Positions 38,201 to 50,575 of a DNA stretch of 64,000 bases are shown here, piece by piece. The number at the start of each line of letters is the position of its first letter. Position 1 is the first letter of the stretch. This DNA is from Climacteris rufus (Eukaryota > Chordata > Aves > Passeriformes > Climacteridae). The notes beneath the pieces are model-generated. The model did not search any database. It was not told the origin of the DNA and saw nothing but the letters and a program-made list of their open reading frames with translations. Position numbers and translations under genes: made by a program. The stretch spans positions 2,246,848-2,310,847 of the forward strand of contig VZRZ01007703.1 in the NCBI GenBank assembly GCA_013398175.1, in the 5' to 3' direction.

Positions 38201-41200
38201 ATAAAGTCCTTTGAAAAACTGAAATACATAATTATGATGAAGTTTGGTCTTTAAAAGCAATTTCTAAATGTATAGTGCTTGTTTGAACTTTATATATGCT
38301 TTTAAGGAGAAGGAAAAGGCAGATTGCTCTTGTGAAGTCTTAGAAGAAGGTATTAAAACCAACTTTGATAGTGTTACAAATTCTAAAACTATGACTAAGG
38401 ACACAGAGAATGGCATTAGCTGTGCCAGGTCATTGCTAAGATGAGCTAAAATAAACTGTTGTATTATGTGACCTATAAGTGGTATTAGGCATTTTATTAC
38501 CTTCTTGCTATCCAGTTGAGTTCTAGACCTTTATTAAAGGATGTTTACAGATGTTATTGAATGCCACTGGCTTTATTTTGAAAAGACTGACAGAATGACA
38601 TTAATGTCCCTAAACATAAAAGAAAGGAATGAGATCAATTTTAAAATCATGATCTAAATGCAAGAGGAAGTAAGATAAATATAAAACAAACTTGTACATT
38701 CTTCATTGCCAAGAGTCTTTTTACATGCCAACACATTTGCCATTACTTTAACAGCTTCTATCAGAGTCAATTGGAAAGGAAAAACATTAAAAGAGTAACT
38801 CAAAGCACAAAATGCTTCTTGAGAGTCACATTAGGCACTGCCTCTGAATACGATCTTTGCTTTCATAATGTGTTTACTGCTTTGATGTATGTTAAGGTTA
38901 TAAGGATGCTAAATGGGGATAGAACATTTTTGATCATGGGCATCATTACTCTTGATGAAACATTGTAGGTATAACTTAGGTGTAGTGATGAATGTGTGTG
39001 ATTTCCTTGCATTTATAGCTCCTTTGTCTTAATGGCTTCTTCTTTTCCACCAATCTGCTTAATATGATTGTGGTAACTTAGCCATGAGCTACTTCAGTCC
39101 CCTGAAACCTTTTTAATTATAGATTTTGAAAAGTATGTGTAAATCAGAAATAGCCTTAGTAAGCAGGAAAGGTCACAAGCACTGAAATCTGTTTCATCTT
39201 TTCAATTATCATTGAAAATTCATGCACCTTGAAAGAAGTACTTGCATTCATAGCCAGTGTGTAATTTGGGATCAGCAATCTCTATTTTGATCAGGCAGAT
39301 TGGAATTATGATGTATATCCTGGTTACTGGCTGTTTGTGGCCTGAAAGAATTTGAGATTAGCCATTTGACAATATCTAGCATTAGGTTGGTCAATTTGTG
39401 ACACCATTCATTGGTCAGTATTAGTAAATAATGATTTTGGAACACATTTTTGGTAGGGAAGCTGGGTTTGAAAGTTCTTGTCCATTTCAAAAAGATCCAG
39501 CTAAAAACTACATGAGATTAACAAATGCTTCATACTCTGTTGCACCTCAAATAAATTACTGACTATAACTAGACTGATACAATAATAGTTTTTCTTAAAT
39601 ATAAATTATCTTGCAATTATTGTTAGCAACAAATTTTAGATGGTATCTAAATGGAAAGGTTTGTTGGTTTTTTTTGGGGTTTTTTTTTTTTTTTTGTGTT
39701 CCATAACAGCTTCTTTGAAATTTAGTTTACTACTAGGTCGTTGACTTCCTTCAAACGTTGACAAATCAGGATATTTTTGTGTGACTTGGTGAAGAATCTT
39801 TTAGTCTGGCTGCTACACAGCTGCTATGAAAATCCTTGCTTAATCAAAAGATTTCTATGCCCTTGGGTACAATATGTCATGAGTTGTGTTTCATTACTAA
39901 TTCACGCAGTTTCTGGTGCTGGAACATCTGCTCCATATTTAGAGAGGTGTAGAAAAATTCACTATCCAGTAATTGGATAATAAAGCTACTGAGCTTGAGA
40001 TAATTGCTTGTGCTAAACTCTAAATTTCTTTTGCTGCAGGCCAAATCCTCATTCAAATCCTTGACCCATCTTTCTGATGAATTAAAACACTTGGATTTTT
40101 ACCAGTACTATATTGCATGTTAGAAACTCTTGCTTTTTTAAAATAATTTGATAATAGCTAATAATTTGTGTGGGCCCTATTTGTTGCTATTGTTTGCTAC
40201 TAAAATGTATATCTAACTACATTTAGGTTTGTTGCAAATAGCCAGTACTTTTACACATAGTCAGTGTGTAGAGTAGTTCTGGCTGGTCTTTAACAACTTT
40301 TTCCCACGAATTTTACAGAGATAGATGCCAATTCTCTAAAATTATACTTATGGTTCATTAAAAATTCAGTAAATTTTCAGGACAAAGAATATAAGCTTAG
40401 GGTTTTTTTAGGAAGCTACACATGAATCAAAAATTATTTTATTGATCTTATGGAAGCTGAAACACTTTTGGAATAATAAATTACTTAGAATCAGTGAGAA
40501 AATTAGTAGTAATTAGTAGACTTCCTAGGTATTTTCAGGAATACCAAACAGCCTTATTGTGACTGAAGATTATCATAAACCCTGATAGAGAAAATTCAGT
40601 TCAACAGCTTCATTATGGAGGTGGATTTTTAAATTTTTTACTAGCAATTAATACTGTAATAATACAAAGTTTGCAGTATCAAAATTTGTTTTAAATAGTC
40701 TTCAGTGTTGTTTGCTGCAGGGTTTCTGAGAAGGCTTCTGAGAAAATGAGTAAGTGGAGCAGAGAAATCCTATAGGGAAGAATAAATATTCCTTAGGAAA
40801 AAAAATAGACTATGTTAGAAAAGGACTCTTTGTTGTAGTCCACAGAAATATTATAAAAATGAGTTTGTTCACTGGAATATTGAATTGTTCCAAACATTTT
40901 AATCTCTGTTTCTTCCCTGGGGTGTCTAACTGATGTTTCTGCTTTCATCAAAATTGTCCACCCTTATCTGCTGCAAGACTTTCACTGATGGTAACTCACC
41001 GACCCTGTAAAGGATTTGCCTGCTTTGTCTGCCAAGGCTGATAATTATTTTGGCAATGGGTGCCAGCTCAATAATATTTAGTCACTAAGACCTCCTCTCT
41101 CATTATTTTTCTTCCCTGGGGGCAACTGATCTAAAAAAAAAATCTCTGTTCTCACCTGGGGTTTAAGGGTAAGAAAATTAATTCAGATCACAGTTATTTT

Positions 41201-42068
41201 CCTACTATTTTCCTTGATTAAAAGTATGATGAGCTGAACTGAAGTTTACAGGAGCAGTTGGCAAAGATGGCTGGCAGTCTACTTTGAAACCAGCTTGTTA
41301 TCCCACTTGCATGAGGCAAACAGGAATATGGAGTGAGAGTTTTAATTACATGTACACTTCAGTATCGTGTTCTAAATAAAGTGTCATTGCTAACCATGTT
41401 CTAAAGAATGTGCTGCCAGAACTGCTTACTTCTGTCTTATCTCTCAGTGGGGGGCTTTCAAACTGAGCCAAGGAGCCCTGGCACACAGAAGATATCCCCA
41501 GTTGATGGTTATTACTGTCACAGCTGGTAGGGAACATAACTATGGACTATGTTAGTTTTTGCCACAAGAAATTTGCAGAAAAGTGGTGAAGTTACCTTAG
41601 AGAAGCTCCTTGTTAAATAAAATCTCAAAGGATAGGGAAAAGTTTAGACTTCTTAAGATCTGCAGTGTCATTTGAGTACACCAAATGGGATGTTCTTCAG
41701 CCATCGTTCAGGGTCATGCATTCTGATCAGCTAAACTTTGCAGGGACCCGTGGTACACAACATATCTAATTTCTGTGGCTTCTGAAGGGGATATTTTCCA
41801 ATATAAATTTATTGGTCGGTATGTTTATATTTGAATGGAAAAAAATGATTTGAAAAATGCAACACTTCAACCCCCATTCTCTGGTGTGTAGGAGATCTCC
41901 TGAAATATTAGTGTCAGTAGCAGCAGTATTGATACTGGATTTAGATAACCATTGCAATGAAGTTTAGTAGATCCCAAAAATAATGCATTGGACAGCAGGG
42001 AAGAAACTGTTCTGACTCTCTTTGAAATGACAAATTCCCACAGGCAATTTTCGTAGTACCAGATAATT
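38201..42068. other. Unique AT-rich non-coding DNA
   Basis: No gene recognised. A T/G-rich tract (GGTTTTTTTTGGGG then a T-run) is at 39661-39696. Confidence 0.55.
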
Positions 42069-42130
42069 GCAGGGGGTTGGACTACAAGACCTTTAAAGGT
42101 CCTTTCCAACTCAAACTATTCTGTGTTTCT
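42069..42130 (+). mobile_element. CR1 LINE, 3' tail fragment
   Basis: Sense-orientation CR1 3' signature: GCAGGGGGTTGGACTACAAG, ACCTTTAAAGGTCCTTTCC, AACTCAAACTATTCTGTG. About 60 bp are preserved, and the terminal octamer repeats are decayed. Confidence 0.88.
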
Positions 42131-44621
42131 AAGAAGAAAATCTTGGAAGATGAATGGGAATACTATCAGTATCTGCATGACTGAGACTGCTTATTTTTTC
42201 TATAGTAATTTTAGTGTTTTGATAACATTTCCTAGGAGTCCCTTAGGGTGAGAAGAATGGGAACTTGTGATAAAATATCTAAAAGTCTGCTACAGGGCAA
42301 AACATTAAACCTATGCTTGCTAAGGAGAGTGTTGCTGCTGGAAACGGTTCCAGGTGCATGTGATGAAATTCTCATGGCTACATCTACAGTGAAGAAATCT
42401 GCCCTTGAGTGCCATTCTCCTTCTAAAGGTGAACTCCTGATCAATACAGTCAGCAGAGCCAAAGATACAATTCACCTCTTTCAAAAGACCATAACATAAA
42501 TCAGATTAATAATCCGTGTGGATCATCCTTGGAAATGGAAGGGACCCATGGTGGCAGTGGAGTATATGTGTTTTAGATGACTAAAGTTAATGAAACCTGT
42601 GCAAAACTAATAATGAAAGAAAATTATTCTATATTGCCATTTAGTAAGACAGCTTTAACTCAGGGAGGAAGTAGGAAGCTAAGTGGGAAGCTACAGATCC
42701 ATTTTACTTATTTTGCCTCAGATTTTTTTTTAATTTTTATTTTTGTGGTATCAGCATAAACTCTTTTACTTGAATTAACATTTGAAAAAAATACAATGTT
42801 TCTATTGTCAGAAGTCGGGGGAAAAATTGCTTGTCAGACCCCAGCTGGCCACGGCAGTTGAGTCATATGTGGTTTTAGTTGACCTGGGCTTCCTGTGAAA
42901 AAATACATGAAATTTCATCCAGCGGGGCTGAAAGAACAAAACTGTTTCCTTTCATAAACATATTGACAAGGAGTTTGGGTGAGTGCCTGTTTTGTATGAA
43001 CAAGTTTGGTTCCCTAGGTTTGGATTTGTAAGAGGTGGCAAAAGTTTGTCTGGAAACATACATATATATATATATATATACAGTCCTTAGAGAACCTTCA
43101 TATTCCTTATTTTCTTTACAGTTCTCAGTCATGCTGTAATCCACCTCTACCCTGCTGTTATAATGTCTTTCTCAGGTTGAGCTCCCTTACACAAAATTTG
43201 CCTTTTAATGTACAAGTTTATCAGCATCTCTGATTATTTTTAAAGGTCTCCAAAGGTATGGCTGTGTTGTCCTAATATCTTTTCCCAGGCAAAATATCTT
43301 TAGATTTTAAATTTCTTTAGGCCTTAAACTCATACATCCTCTGAAAAGTCTATTGGGTTATTTTTGGCCACAAACTGACCATGAAAGAAATACTTTTTCC
43401 TGTTACAGTGGAATTATTATATAATAATGCATGATTTATATGTCTAGCAGTGCAAGCCAGAAGCCACGAATTGCAATTTTTTTTTTAATGATGCATTAGT
43501 CTTCTCCCCAAAGCTGTCCCTTTTGATAGGTGGTGAAAAATGTTTTATTTTTATTACTTGTTCTTCCTCTCTACACATCTACATAAATGAAAAGTTCTAT
43601 GTAGTCCCACTATCAGTGTACGTCATGTATGTTGTTTTATGAAATCCAGAGAAATTACCATAACCTCCTGGTCTTCTTTTCTAGGTTCATAATAGTAGGA
43701 CATGGGACTGTCAGCTCTGTTCTGAATTAGGGACTTAATTTTGAGCAAAGCTCAGGCAGTACCTGTTGCAGGTGGAAAACCGTAGGAGACAGGACTCTAA
43801 TGTTATCATTGAGATAGAAAACCTAGGTATTATACAATTATCTTTGGATTTTTCCTGAGATGTTTTGTCATTGATATACAGAACTAATGATTGAATATAC
43901 TTGTTCCTAAAAAAAAGGGGAGATTTTCTCTCTTGGACAAGTTATGTCATTATATTTGGTTATTTATCAATATACTTGGTTCACCTATGCCTTTACTGGG
44001 GAAAAAAAAATATATTTGCCCTCTACTACCTATAGATTTTCTTCTTTAATTTTACTATTTGTAGCATTACATTGACTTGAATATCTATGACCAAAATAAA
44101 TACAAATGATCTTTTTGCTTCTAGGTTGATAGGACTGTATATCTGTCATCAAAGTGTTTTTCATTGTTCCTATGAGGAACTTCTTAGAGCCTATGGTGCT
44201 GATGGCATTTTTTGTCTCAAGTTACTTAGCAGCAGATAAAATTTATTTTTGTGTCTTTTAAAAAATTATATGAATTATTTTGTCTGATCTAATTTTCCAC
44301 AGTGTAAGCAAGTTTACTGAGTATCTATCCTGTGGATCATAACTTCAGGAGTGAAGTGACCTTTTTGCCTGGTTTCCTTTTCTGCAATTACTTTTGCCTT
44401 CTCACTTCCATATCACAACAATATCTGCTTTCTGGCACCGGACATTTACTGTGGGCAATTTGACCTTTGATGAGCTCTGATGACGAATTCTCTGTCTTTC
44501 AGTGATCTTTTTCTGATGTTCTATTCCTAGTATTGGTCAATATTAGTCTAGAATTAGTAACTCAGGTATAAAAAATAGCAAAATTGCATTTTCCACCATA
44601 AATCAGGCAAAGACTTCTGCA
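42131..44621. other. Unique AT-rich non-coding DNA
   Basis: No named gene. The stretch 42248-42499 is open on both strands for about 76-83 codons with protein-like composition on plus, but no domain is recognised. A (TA)n microsatellite is at 43062-43080. Confidence 0.5.
43062..43080. repeat. (TA)n microsatellite
   Basis: Uninterrupted alternating TA, preceded by CATACA units. Confidence 0.9.
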
Positions 44622-44673
44622 TTGGGTTTGCGTGGCCAGGTTTTGGTAGTGGTGGGGCTACAGGGGTAGCTTC
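44622..44673 (+). mobile_element. Avian LTR fragment (first ~50 bp)
   Basis: Landmarks TTGGGTTTGCGTGGCCAGG, TTTTGGTAGTGGTGGGGC and TACAGGGGTAGCTTCT match the same LTR outer end seen at 35872-35968. The match breaks off into a run of 12 T at 44674-44685. Confidence 0.6.
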
Positions 44674-44685
44674 TTTTTTTTTTTT

Positions 44686-46990
44686 AAATTTCTATTTCAA
44701 AACATATAATTTTATCACTTTTTCATTTTTAATTGTTTTTAGTAGTTCTGAATTCAAAGCACATTCCTATATTTTAACTCACACTTATGTTCCTATGTCC
44801 GAGTTAATGCAAAACTATTTAAAACATCATTTCAAAAGCAGCTGTTTGAAAACAACCTATGCCTGTTGCTCATTGTTTGCAAAAGTAGAGTAAATTTTGT
44901 TTCAAGTTTCTTTATATGCTCTTCACTTTTTGGAACTGAGGCAATGTTAGAAATTAGAACTTTTAAAATATATATATCTATATATGCTCTCAATTGTTAT
45001 ATATATTTAATGAAGAAAATATTGAAAGTCCATTTTAGATATTGTGCAATACATCAGAGCATTCTGATAAAAATTAACTGCTTCAGGCCTTGAAGTTCTC
45101 ATTGGCTCACAGCCAGAGTAAGAAGGGATCTCAATGCACCCCAGCTGGGCTCAGGGAACTCCTTTAGGACCTTCTTAGCAGGAAGCTATTCTACAGGAAT
45201 AAAGGTAACAACACTTGAAAGTAATGCAGAATCCTCCTTGTAAGATACATTTAAGGGTCAGTTTGTGGCTCAGCAGATGAGTTGATCAAGTAACTTCCTG
45301 TTTTAGGCATTAAAGCACAGTTCAATAAATAATTTGAAAGTTGAGCATACTGGGTGACAAAGGTGCATGTTTCTAGTTTAAAGCAGTGGATGAAGGAACA
45401 AAGCATCACCTGATAATGAGAAACAGGTATTTTTCCTTCAGCATTAAATACAAAATGATAATATATGGAGAGCTATAAATGAAGGGAAAAAAAGAAAAAA
45501 ATTAGTTAGCATGTAGTTGGCTAGCAGAAAGGTATAAAAAAAGGTAGAAAATGTGTCTCTAATAATCGGAAACTAGACTCAGATCTGGACTTTATAATTT
45601 TAAGAGGCAAGAATAAGGCTGCTGGAGGAAACATTGATGCATTAATCAAGACTAGGGCTGAGTAATAATTTTTTAAAAAAATGGTTTAGTTGTCAAAAGA
45701 TATTATTTCAGATTCACTAAGTATGTTTATGAATTTGTGTAGAATTTAGCATATACCTTTGACTGAAATACAGTGAACTATTCTGTCTTGTGATTTTAAA
45801 TAGGGTTCTTTAAGCCATAAGAAAAGAAAGTTTTCCCCCATCCTCTACATTTAGTTCCTGAATGGAAGAACAAAAATAAAATGTTGGAATGTTTTGATTT
45901 TGAATCAGGTGAGGTATTTAAAATAACCTGAAACCATTTTATGTTAACTTGTAATGTCATCCAAAAAAATTGCCTACTGACTTAAAAGACAGTTTTTTTG
46001 CTTCTGGTTTTTCAGTTCAGTTAGCAGTGAAAGATAGGTGACTTTGAAGAGTGTATTTTTGCTGTAAGACTGAAAAGTATGTCTTACAGAGAAAATACTT
46101 AATATTTAAATATTCAATATTCCTTGTTTGGGACTATTATGATAGAAGTTAATGCTCAATCTGGTGACTAATTTGCAGTCCTAAATTATAGAAGTAATCC
46201 CAACATTGTCCAGAAGCTCATGAGATCAAAAAGAAATTACTCCCATCTCCTTGAAAATATGTTTATTACCTTCCCAGATCTGGACCTTAAATTCTTATTC
46301 TTTCCCTGGAACAATGCTACGATGCATTTGAGTTGACATATCCCATGTCCCAGTGAAGTAGTTGCTTGTGGTTTGCTTGTTCTTCTGTCCACCACATAAT
46401 GAGCATATTACATTATGATGAGTATTCAGATACTGGTTTTCTTGCTAACAGATTGTTACTAAGTTGAAACAGGATCCAGAGTAAATTAAAACAGTAAATT
46501 CAACTTCTCTTTGAGGTCTCAAGCATAAATTTGAGATGTGTTATTAAAAATTAAGATTATTAATCACTGTTATAAAACAGTTATGAAAATTAATAATTAA
46601 TAGTTGTAATAATATAATTAATTAAGGATGTTAAAAATTTAGATCCAAGAGTAGAAAAATGTGAAGGCTCACAAGATCGTGAATTGGATATGTCCACCTA
46701 ACTCCAGGACTAACCTGGTTTCTAACCAGGAAAATGCTTATTTTGCTCAGTCTTTAGGGTGAACTTGACAGACATTAGAAAGAATGAAAATAAATGCTCT
46801 TAGTTTCTGTATAGGGATAGAAGGAGCTTTGCATGTGAAAATGACTGATCAGGATGTAAGCATTAGAATGTAAACTTAATTCATATCTGCATTATTTTCA
46901 TATATTAGAAAATGAATAAATTAATTCTATTTCTTATATTTGATATACCAATACATATTCATATAAACGAGAATGTATATATTTCACAGA
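44686..46990. other. Unique AT-rich non-coding DNA
   Basis: No gene. Very AT-rich patches with TAATTAAT-type motifs occur at 46555-46630. Confidence 0.55.
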
Positions 46991-47776
46991 GTTGGATTCT
47001 AGGGCCATTTCTATTTAATACATTTATCAACAATCTGGATGAAGGAGTTGGACGCACCATTAACAATTTGCTGATAACACCAGATTGTAAGGTTCTGTTT
47101 ACTCTCTTGAGGGACAAAATGCCTTGCAGAGGAATATACTTAGATTGGAGCACTGGACGATGATTAATGGAATGAAATTTATCATGTCCAGATGCTGGAT
47201 TCCACACCTGTGACAGAGTAACGTGGGACACAAGTATAGACTGGGAGATGAGTGGCTGTAGAGCAACACTGCAGAAAAGGATCTGGGGGTGCTGGTTGTC
47301 AGTGAGCCCTGTCAGCCCAGAGGGCAAACCCCGTCCTGGGGTGCATCAGACACAGCATCCCCAGACAGTCAGAGGGGACCATCCCACTGTGTCCAGCATT
47401 GGTGTGGACTCACCATGAACACTGTGTAAAGTTCTGGGCCCCACAATTTAAGGTAGTTGTGAAGGTCCTTGAATGCATCTGGAGGAGGGCGACAAAGCTG
47501 GTGAAAGGCCTGAAAGAAATGTCCTGTGAGGAACAGCTAAGTACTTCGGGATTGTCTCCTTTGTAGAGTCAGAGGCTGAGGGGTGACCTCCCTGGTCTCT
47601 GAAGATTTCTGTGGAGGGGGAGGTGCAGATTCCTCCTCCTTGAGGTTCAGTGATAGGACACATGGGAATGGTACAAAGCTGTGATAGGGGAGAGACGGAA
47701 TGGACTCGAGGAAGGTTTCTTTTACTGACAGGGTGGTCAAACACTGGAACAGTCTTTCTAGAGAGGTGCTCAATGC
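46991..47776 (+). mobile_element. CR1 LINE, ~790 bp, with ORF2 remnant
   Basis: Sense orientation. Near 46993-47060 the translation reads LGPFLFNTFINNLDEGV, a decayed form of the conserved CR1 reverse-transcriptase motif (GP.LFN.FINDLDEGV). Downstream come AAGGATCTGGGGGTGCTGG, TCTGGGCCCCACAATTTAA, GGAGGGCGACAAAGCTGGTG, AAGGCCTGAAAGAAATGTCC and GGTGGTCAAACACTGGAACA, all in CR1 order. Stops and frameshifts are frequent. The element ends in a microsatellite and its normal 3' tail with octamers is not seen. Confidence 0.92.
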
Positions 47777-47834
47777 TCCCATCCCATCCCATCCCATCCC
47801 ATCCCATCCCATCCCATCCCATCCCATCCCATCC
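47777..47834 (+). repeat. (ATCCC)n microsatellite
   Basis: About 11 uninterrupted ATCCC units directly follow CR1 sequence ending CTCAATGCTCCC. CR1 normally has GATGCCCCATCCC at this point, so the array probably expanded from that internal motif. Minus-strand open frames across it encode GWDGM repeats and are artefacts. Confidence 0.95.
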
Positions 47835-50428
47835 TTCTGTTCTGTTCATGTTGGTTTTCATGTGTTTGTTCTTTCTTTGTGACAAAAATGTAAGTCCAGA
47901 ATTGCAGTGTTCTACAGCAGATATCTTTAGAAGTTAGAAGGACTGAAATGAGTGGTTGTCAGGTTTTTAGTTTCTTGGCTGACTGATGTGTTAGATGTCA
48001 AGTTGTAAGTTGCTTTATTGTGTTTCCCGGCAGAAAAATAAATCAACAAAGTTTTTATAGTATATGCAATGATTGAACTTGAGTGGCTTTTAGCAGAAGA
48101 AAATATCAAGCAGATTGCAGGATTAAGATAACCTGAAGTATTTTGATTGGACTGTTTGTAATACAGTACCGTTGGGGTCTCAACAATCTACTTTACAATG
48201 CAGAAAACATTGCATTTACTTTGGATGTAGCTGAATTAGAGGCAAGCAGCTAAATAAGTGTTTTCTCAGTATACAAATTTTAACCTTTCTATATATATCA
48301 TGAAATTACACAAACCCCCTATTTGTTTCACTGTGGATTTTATATGACTGTATAAAAGATTCATATAATGTAATGAGAATATGTTCTTACAAGTCTAGAG
48401 CCCTGGGGAAGATGACTGCTCTGAAGTACTCTTCTTCATGAGGGAATTCAAATCTTTTTGTGATCACGAGAATCCATTGGTTTGTTTCATAAAACACTTG
48501 AAGGTTCATATATTTGGAAAGATGAATCATGCCAGCAGTGTGAATAAATAAATTTTCATTTTGTCAGCTCTTTGGAAATATGGTTGCTATAGTGCATTGA
48601 TTTTATTTCAGCCCTTCTTGAGTGTTGAATATAATGTCTTTGGAAGTGTAATCTATGTATTGCTTTTCCACTACAGTTTGTGCCATCTTCGTCATGCAAT
48701 TTACCAGTGACTTGATGGAAAAATGATTCAAAGTTGAGTCACAGACATGCACATATATAATTACTGGCAATTCTCTTTCCTAACAAGTTTTTGTTAATCA
48801 TTCTACTTAAAAAGAAATTGGAATAGAAGTTGCCTGTTGTCCTTCTCTCCCAAGCTAGCAGCCAAAGGAAAATACTGACAAAAGCATAAGCAAGTTAGTT
48901 TTCAAAGAATCTGACACAAATGCTGTGATCCACTTAAAAATCAGTAGGTTTTTTGTTGCGGCATGAGAAAAAGCTACCTAAAATAAAAGGGTGTGTTTCA
49001 CTCACAGCTCCACATTGAGGATGGATAAAATGTGATATACAATGATCTGTTTTTCTTCTGTTGCTCCATAGATCACTCTTCCAATTGAGACAGGACAGCT
49101 TTCAGTTAAAGCTGAAAGTTAAGAAATTGAGAGCAACCTGTCTTATATCTTTTGATAGAGGAAGAGGAGTTGGTGTCTCATTCTTCTAGGAGTAATGTGA
49201 ACTTATTCCTCTATTTGCTTTGCTCTTAGTACAGGTGTTTAGTATGAAATGTTATGTTCCAGGTCAAATAAGTAATCTGATCTGTAACAGTTTTTTTCTA
49301 GCCAAAATGAAAGTTAGAGGGACTTGTGTCTTAGATTGATGTGAACTGAAGCTTTATTATTTTTGTCAGAAAACTTGAAAAGCTCCATATATGCTGGTCA
49401 AATTTTTATATACCAACAAACACAGTTAAGGGTGAGTTTTTTTCTTATTTAGATAAATTATTGGATTGCATTAAGATAGTCTTATCATGTTGCTGAATAA
49501 AGATACAGCAGTCCACTTGATTCTAAGTGGCCCGTGCTTCCTCCCTTGTTCTGGTGTTTTCTCCTTCCTGGAGCACCATATCCATTTGGAGGGCTATTGA
49601 ATGACTCTTCTACCTCATCCTTCACTTTTTCATTTTATTTTCTCTTGTTATTAGTGTGGTCCTTGACTTTCTCCTTTTGTTATGCCACAGATTTCCCTCA
49701 TAAGATAGAAATGAAAATCAAAGAGACTTTGCTTGGAGAAATCACTCTAGACTATCCAGCCATGATATTTCTTGGTCTGAGTTCAGATGCATTGTTATAA
49801 AGTTATAATTAATGTTTCTGAAATGTTTGCTCCAAATAGGTTCTTCCAAAAAAAAAAAAAAAAAGGGATATAATGGATCTTACCTTTTTGTTGCTCCACC
49901 TCCTGCCCTTCCCGAAACAAAGACTTATTTGTTTCTAAAGTAGAATTACTCATATAACTTTTGTATGTAGGACTTTTGAAGATACTCTTTGTAAAATTTC
50001 TACTAATACAGCACTAATTATAACTTGTGTGAGAACAAGAGAAATGACAATGGTGAAAATCTTGTAAGCTTGCAAGTCCATTTGCCAGAGGTGCTCTTTT
50101 ATTTTCAGTGTAATAAAGTATAGCTGAACAGTAATTGTGATTAAAATTCTAAAAGCAAAATAAATAAAAAACCCCACCAAGGTGGTTATAATAAAACTAA
50201 TTATGATAATTTAAACACAGGTGAATGAATTTGTAGGACACAGTTAGGTGTGGGTCTGTGTCTTTCCCTGACAAAACTGTCAATGATCAACTGATGCAGT
50301 TTCAACAGAAAATAAATTCTAAGTGCAATGAAACAGATGGAAATATAGAGTTCAACTTGTCACCTAAACACACTTTTGAAAAATAGTCCTTTAGGTTCTA
50401 ATGTTTTATTTATAATTAGAATCAGTGT
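47835..50428. other. Unique AT-rich non-coding DNA
   Basis: No gene recognised. A run of 17 A at 49848-49864 follows an 88-codon plus-strand frame (49534-49800) by 48 bp, but no AATAAA lies just before the A-run and the frame matches no family. Confidence 0.5.
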
Positions 50429-50575
50429 CATTGTTGACAAGGTATATTACCGCTTATTACGGCTTATCCGCTGCTTATCAGCCACGGATGTAAGGAGACG
50501 CAGTAATAAGGAGAGCCGAGCCAGTTCGTGTTCAGAGCAAAGGGTGGAAGGGGGGGAACCCACTTTCGTTTAATT
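50429..50575. other. CpG-rich block of unknown origin
   Basis: About 150 bp carry eight CpGs (ACCGC, TACGG, TCCGC, CACGG, GACGC, GCCGA, TTCGT, TTCGT) in an otherwise CpG-poor region. GCTTAT occurs three times at 50452, 50462 and 50473, about one helical turn apart. TAAGGAGA occurs twice at 50491 and 50507. The block ends with a GGGGGGG run and CCCACTTTCG. It may be part of a retroviral LTR (U3-like repeats), a young insertion, or a regulatory element. I cannot assign a family. The 65-codon frame through it looks non-biological (Arg/Ser-rich). Confidence 0.45.

Noticed and set aside
47448..47885. Minus-strand 145- and 96-codon frames with GWDGM repeats
   Set aside because: Translation of the (ATCCC)n microsatellite plus antisense CR1.
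49534..49864. 88-codon frame followed by A17, resembling a retrocopy with a tail
   Set aside because: No AATAAA just before the A-run, and a hydrophobic low-complexity peptide matching no family.
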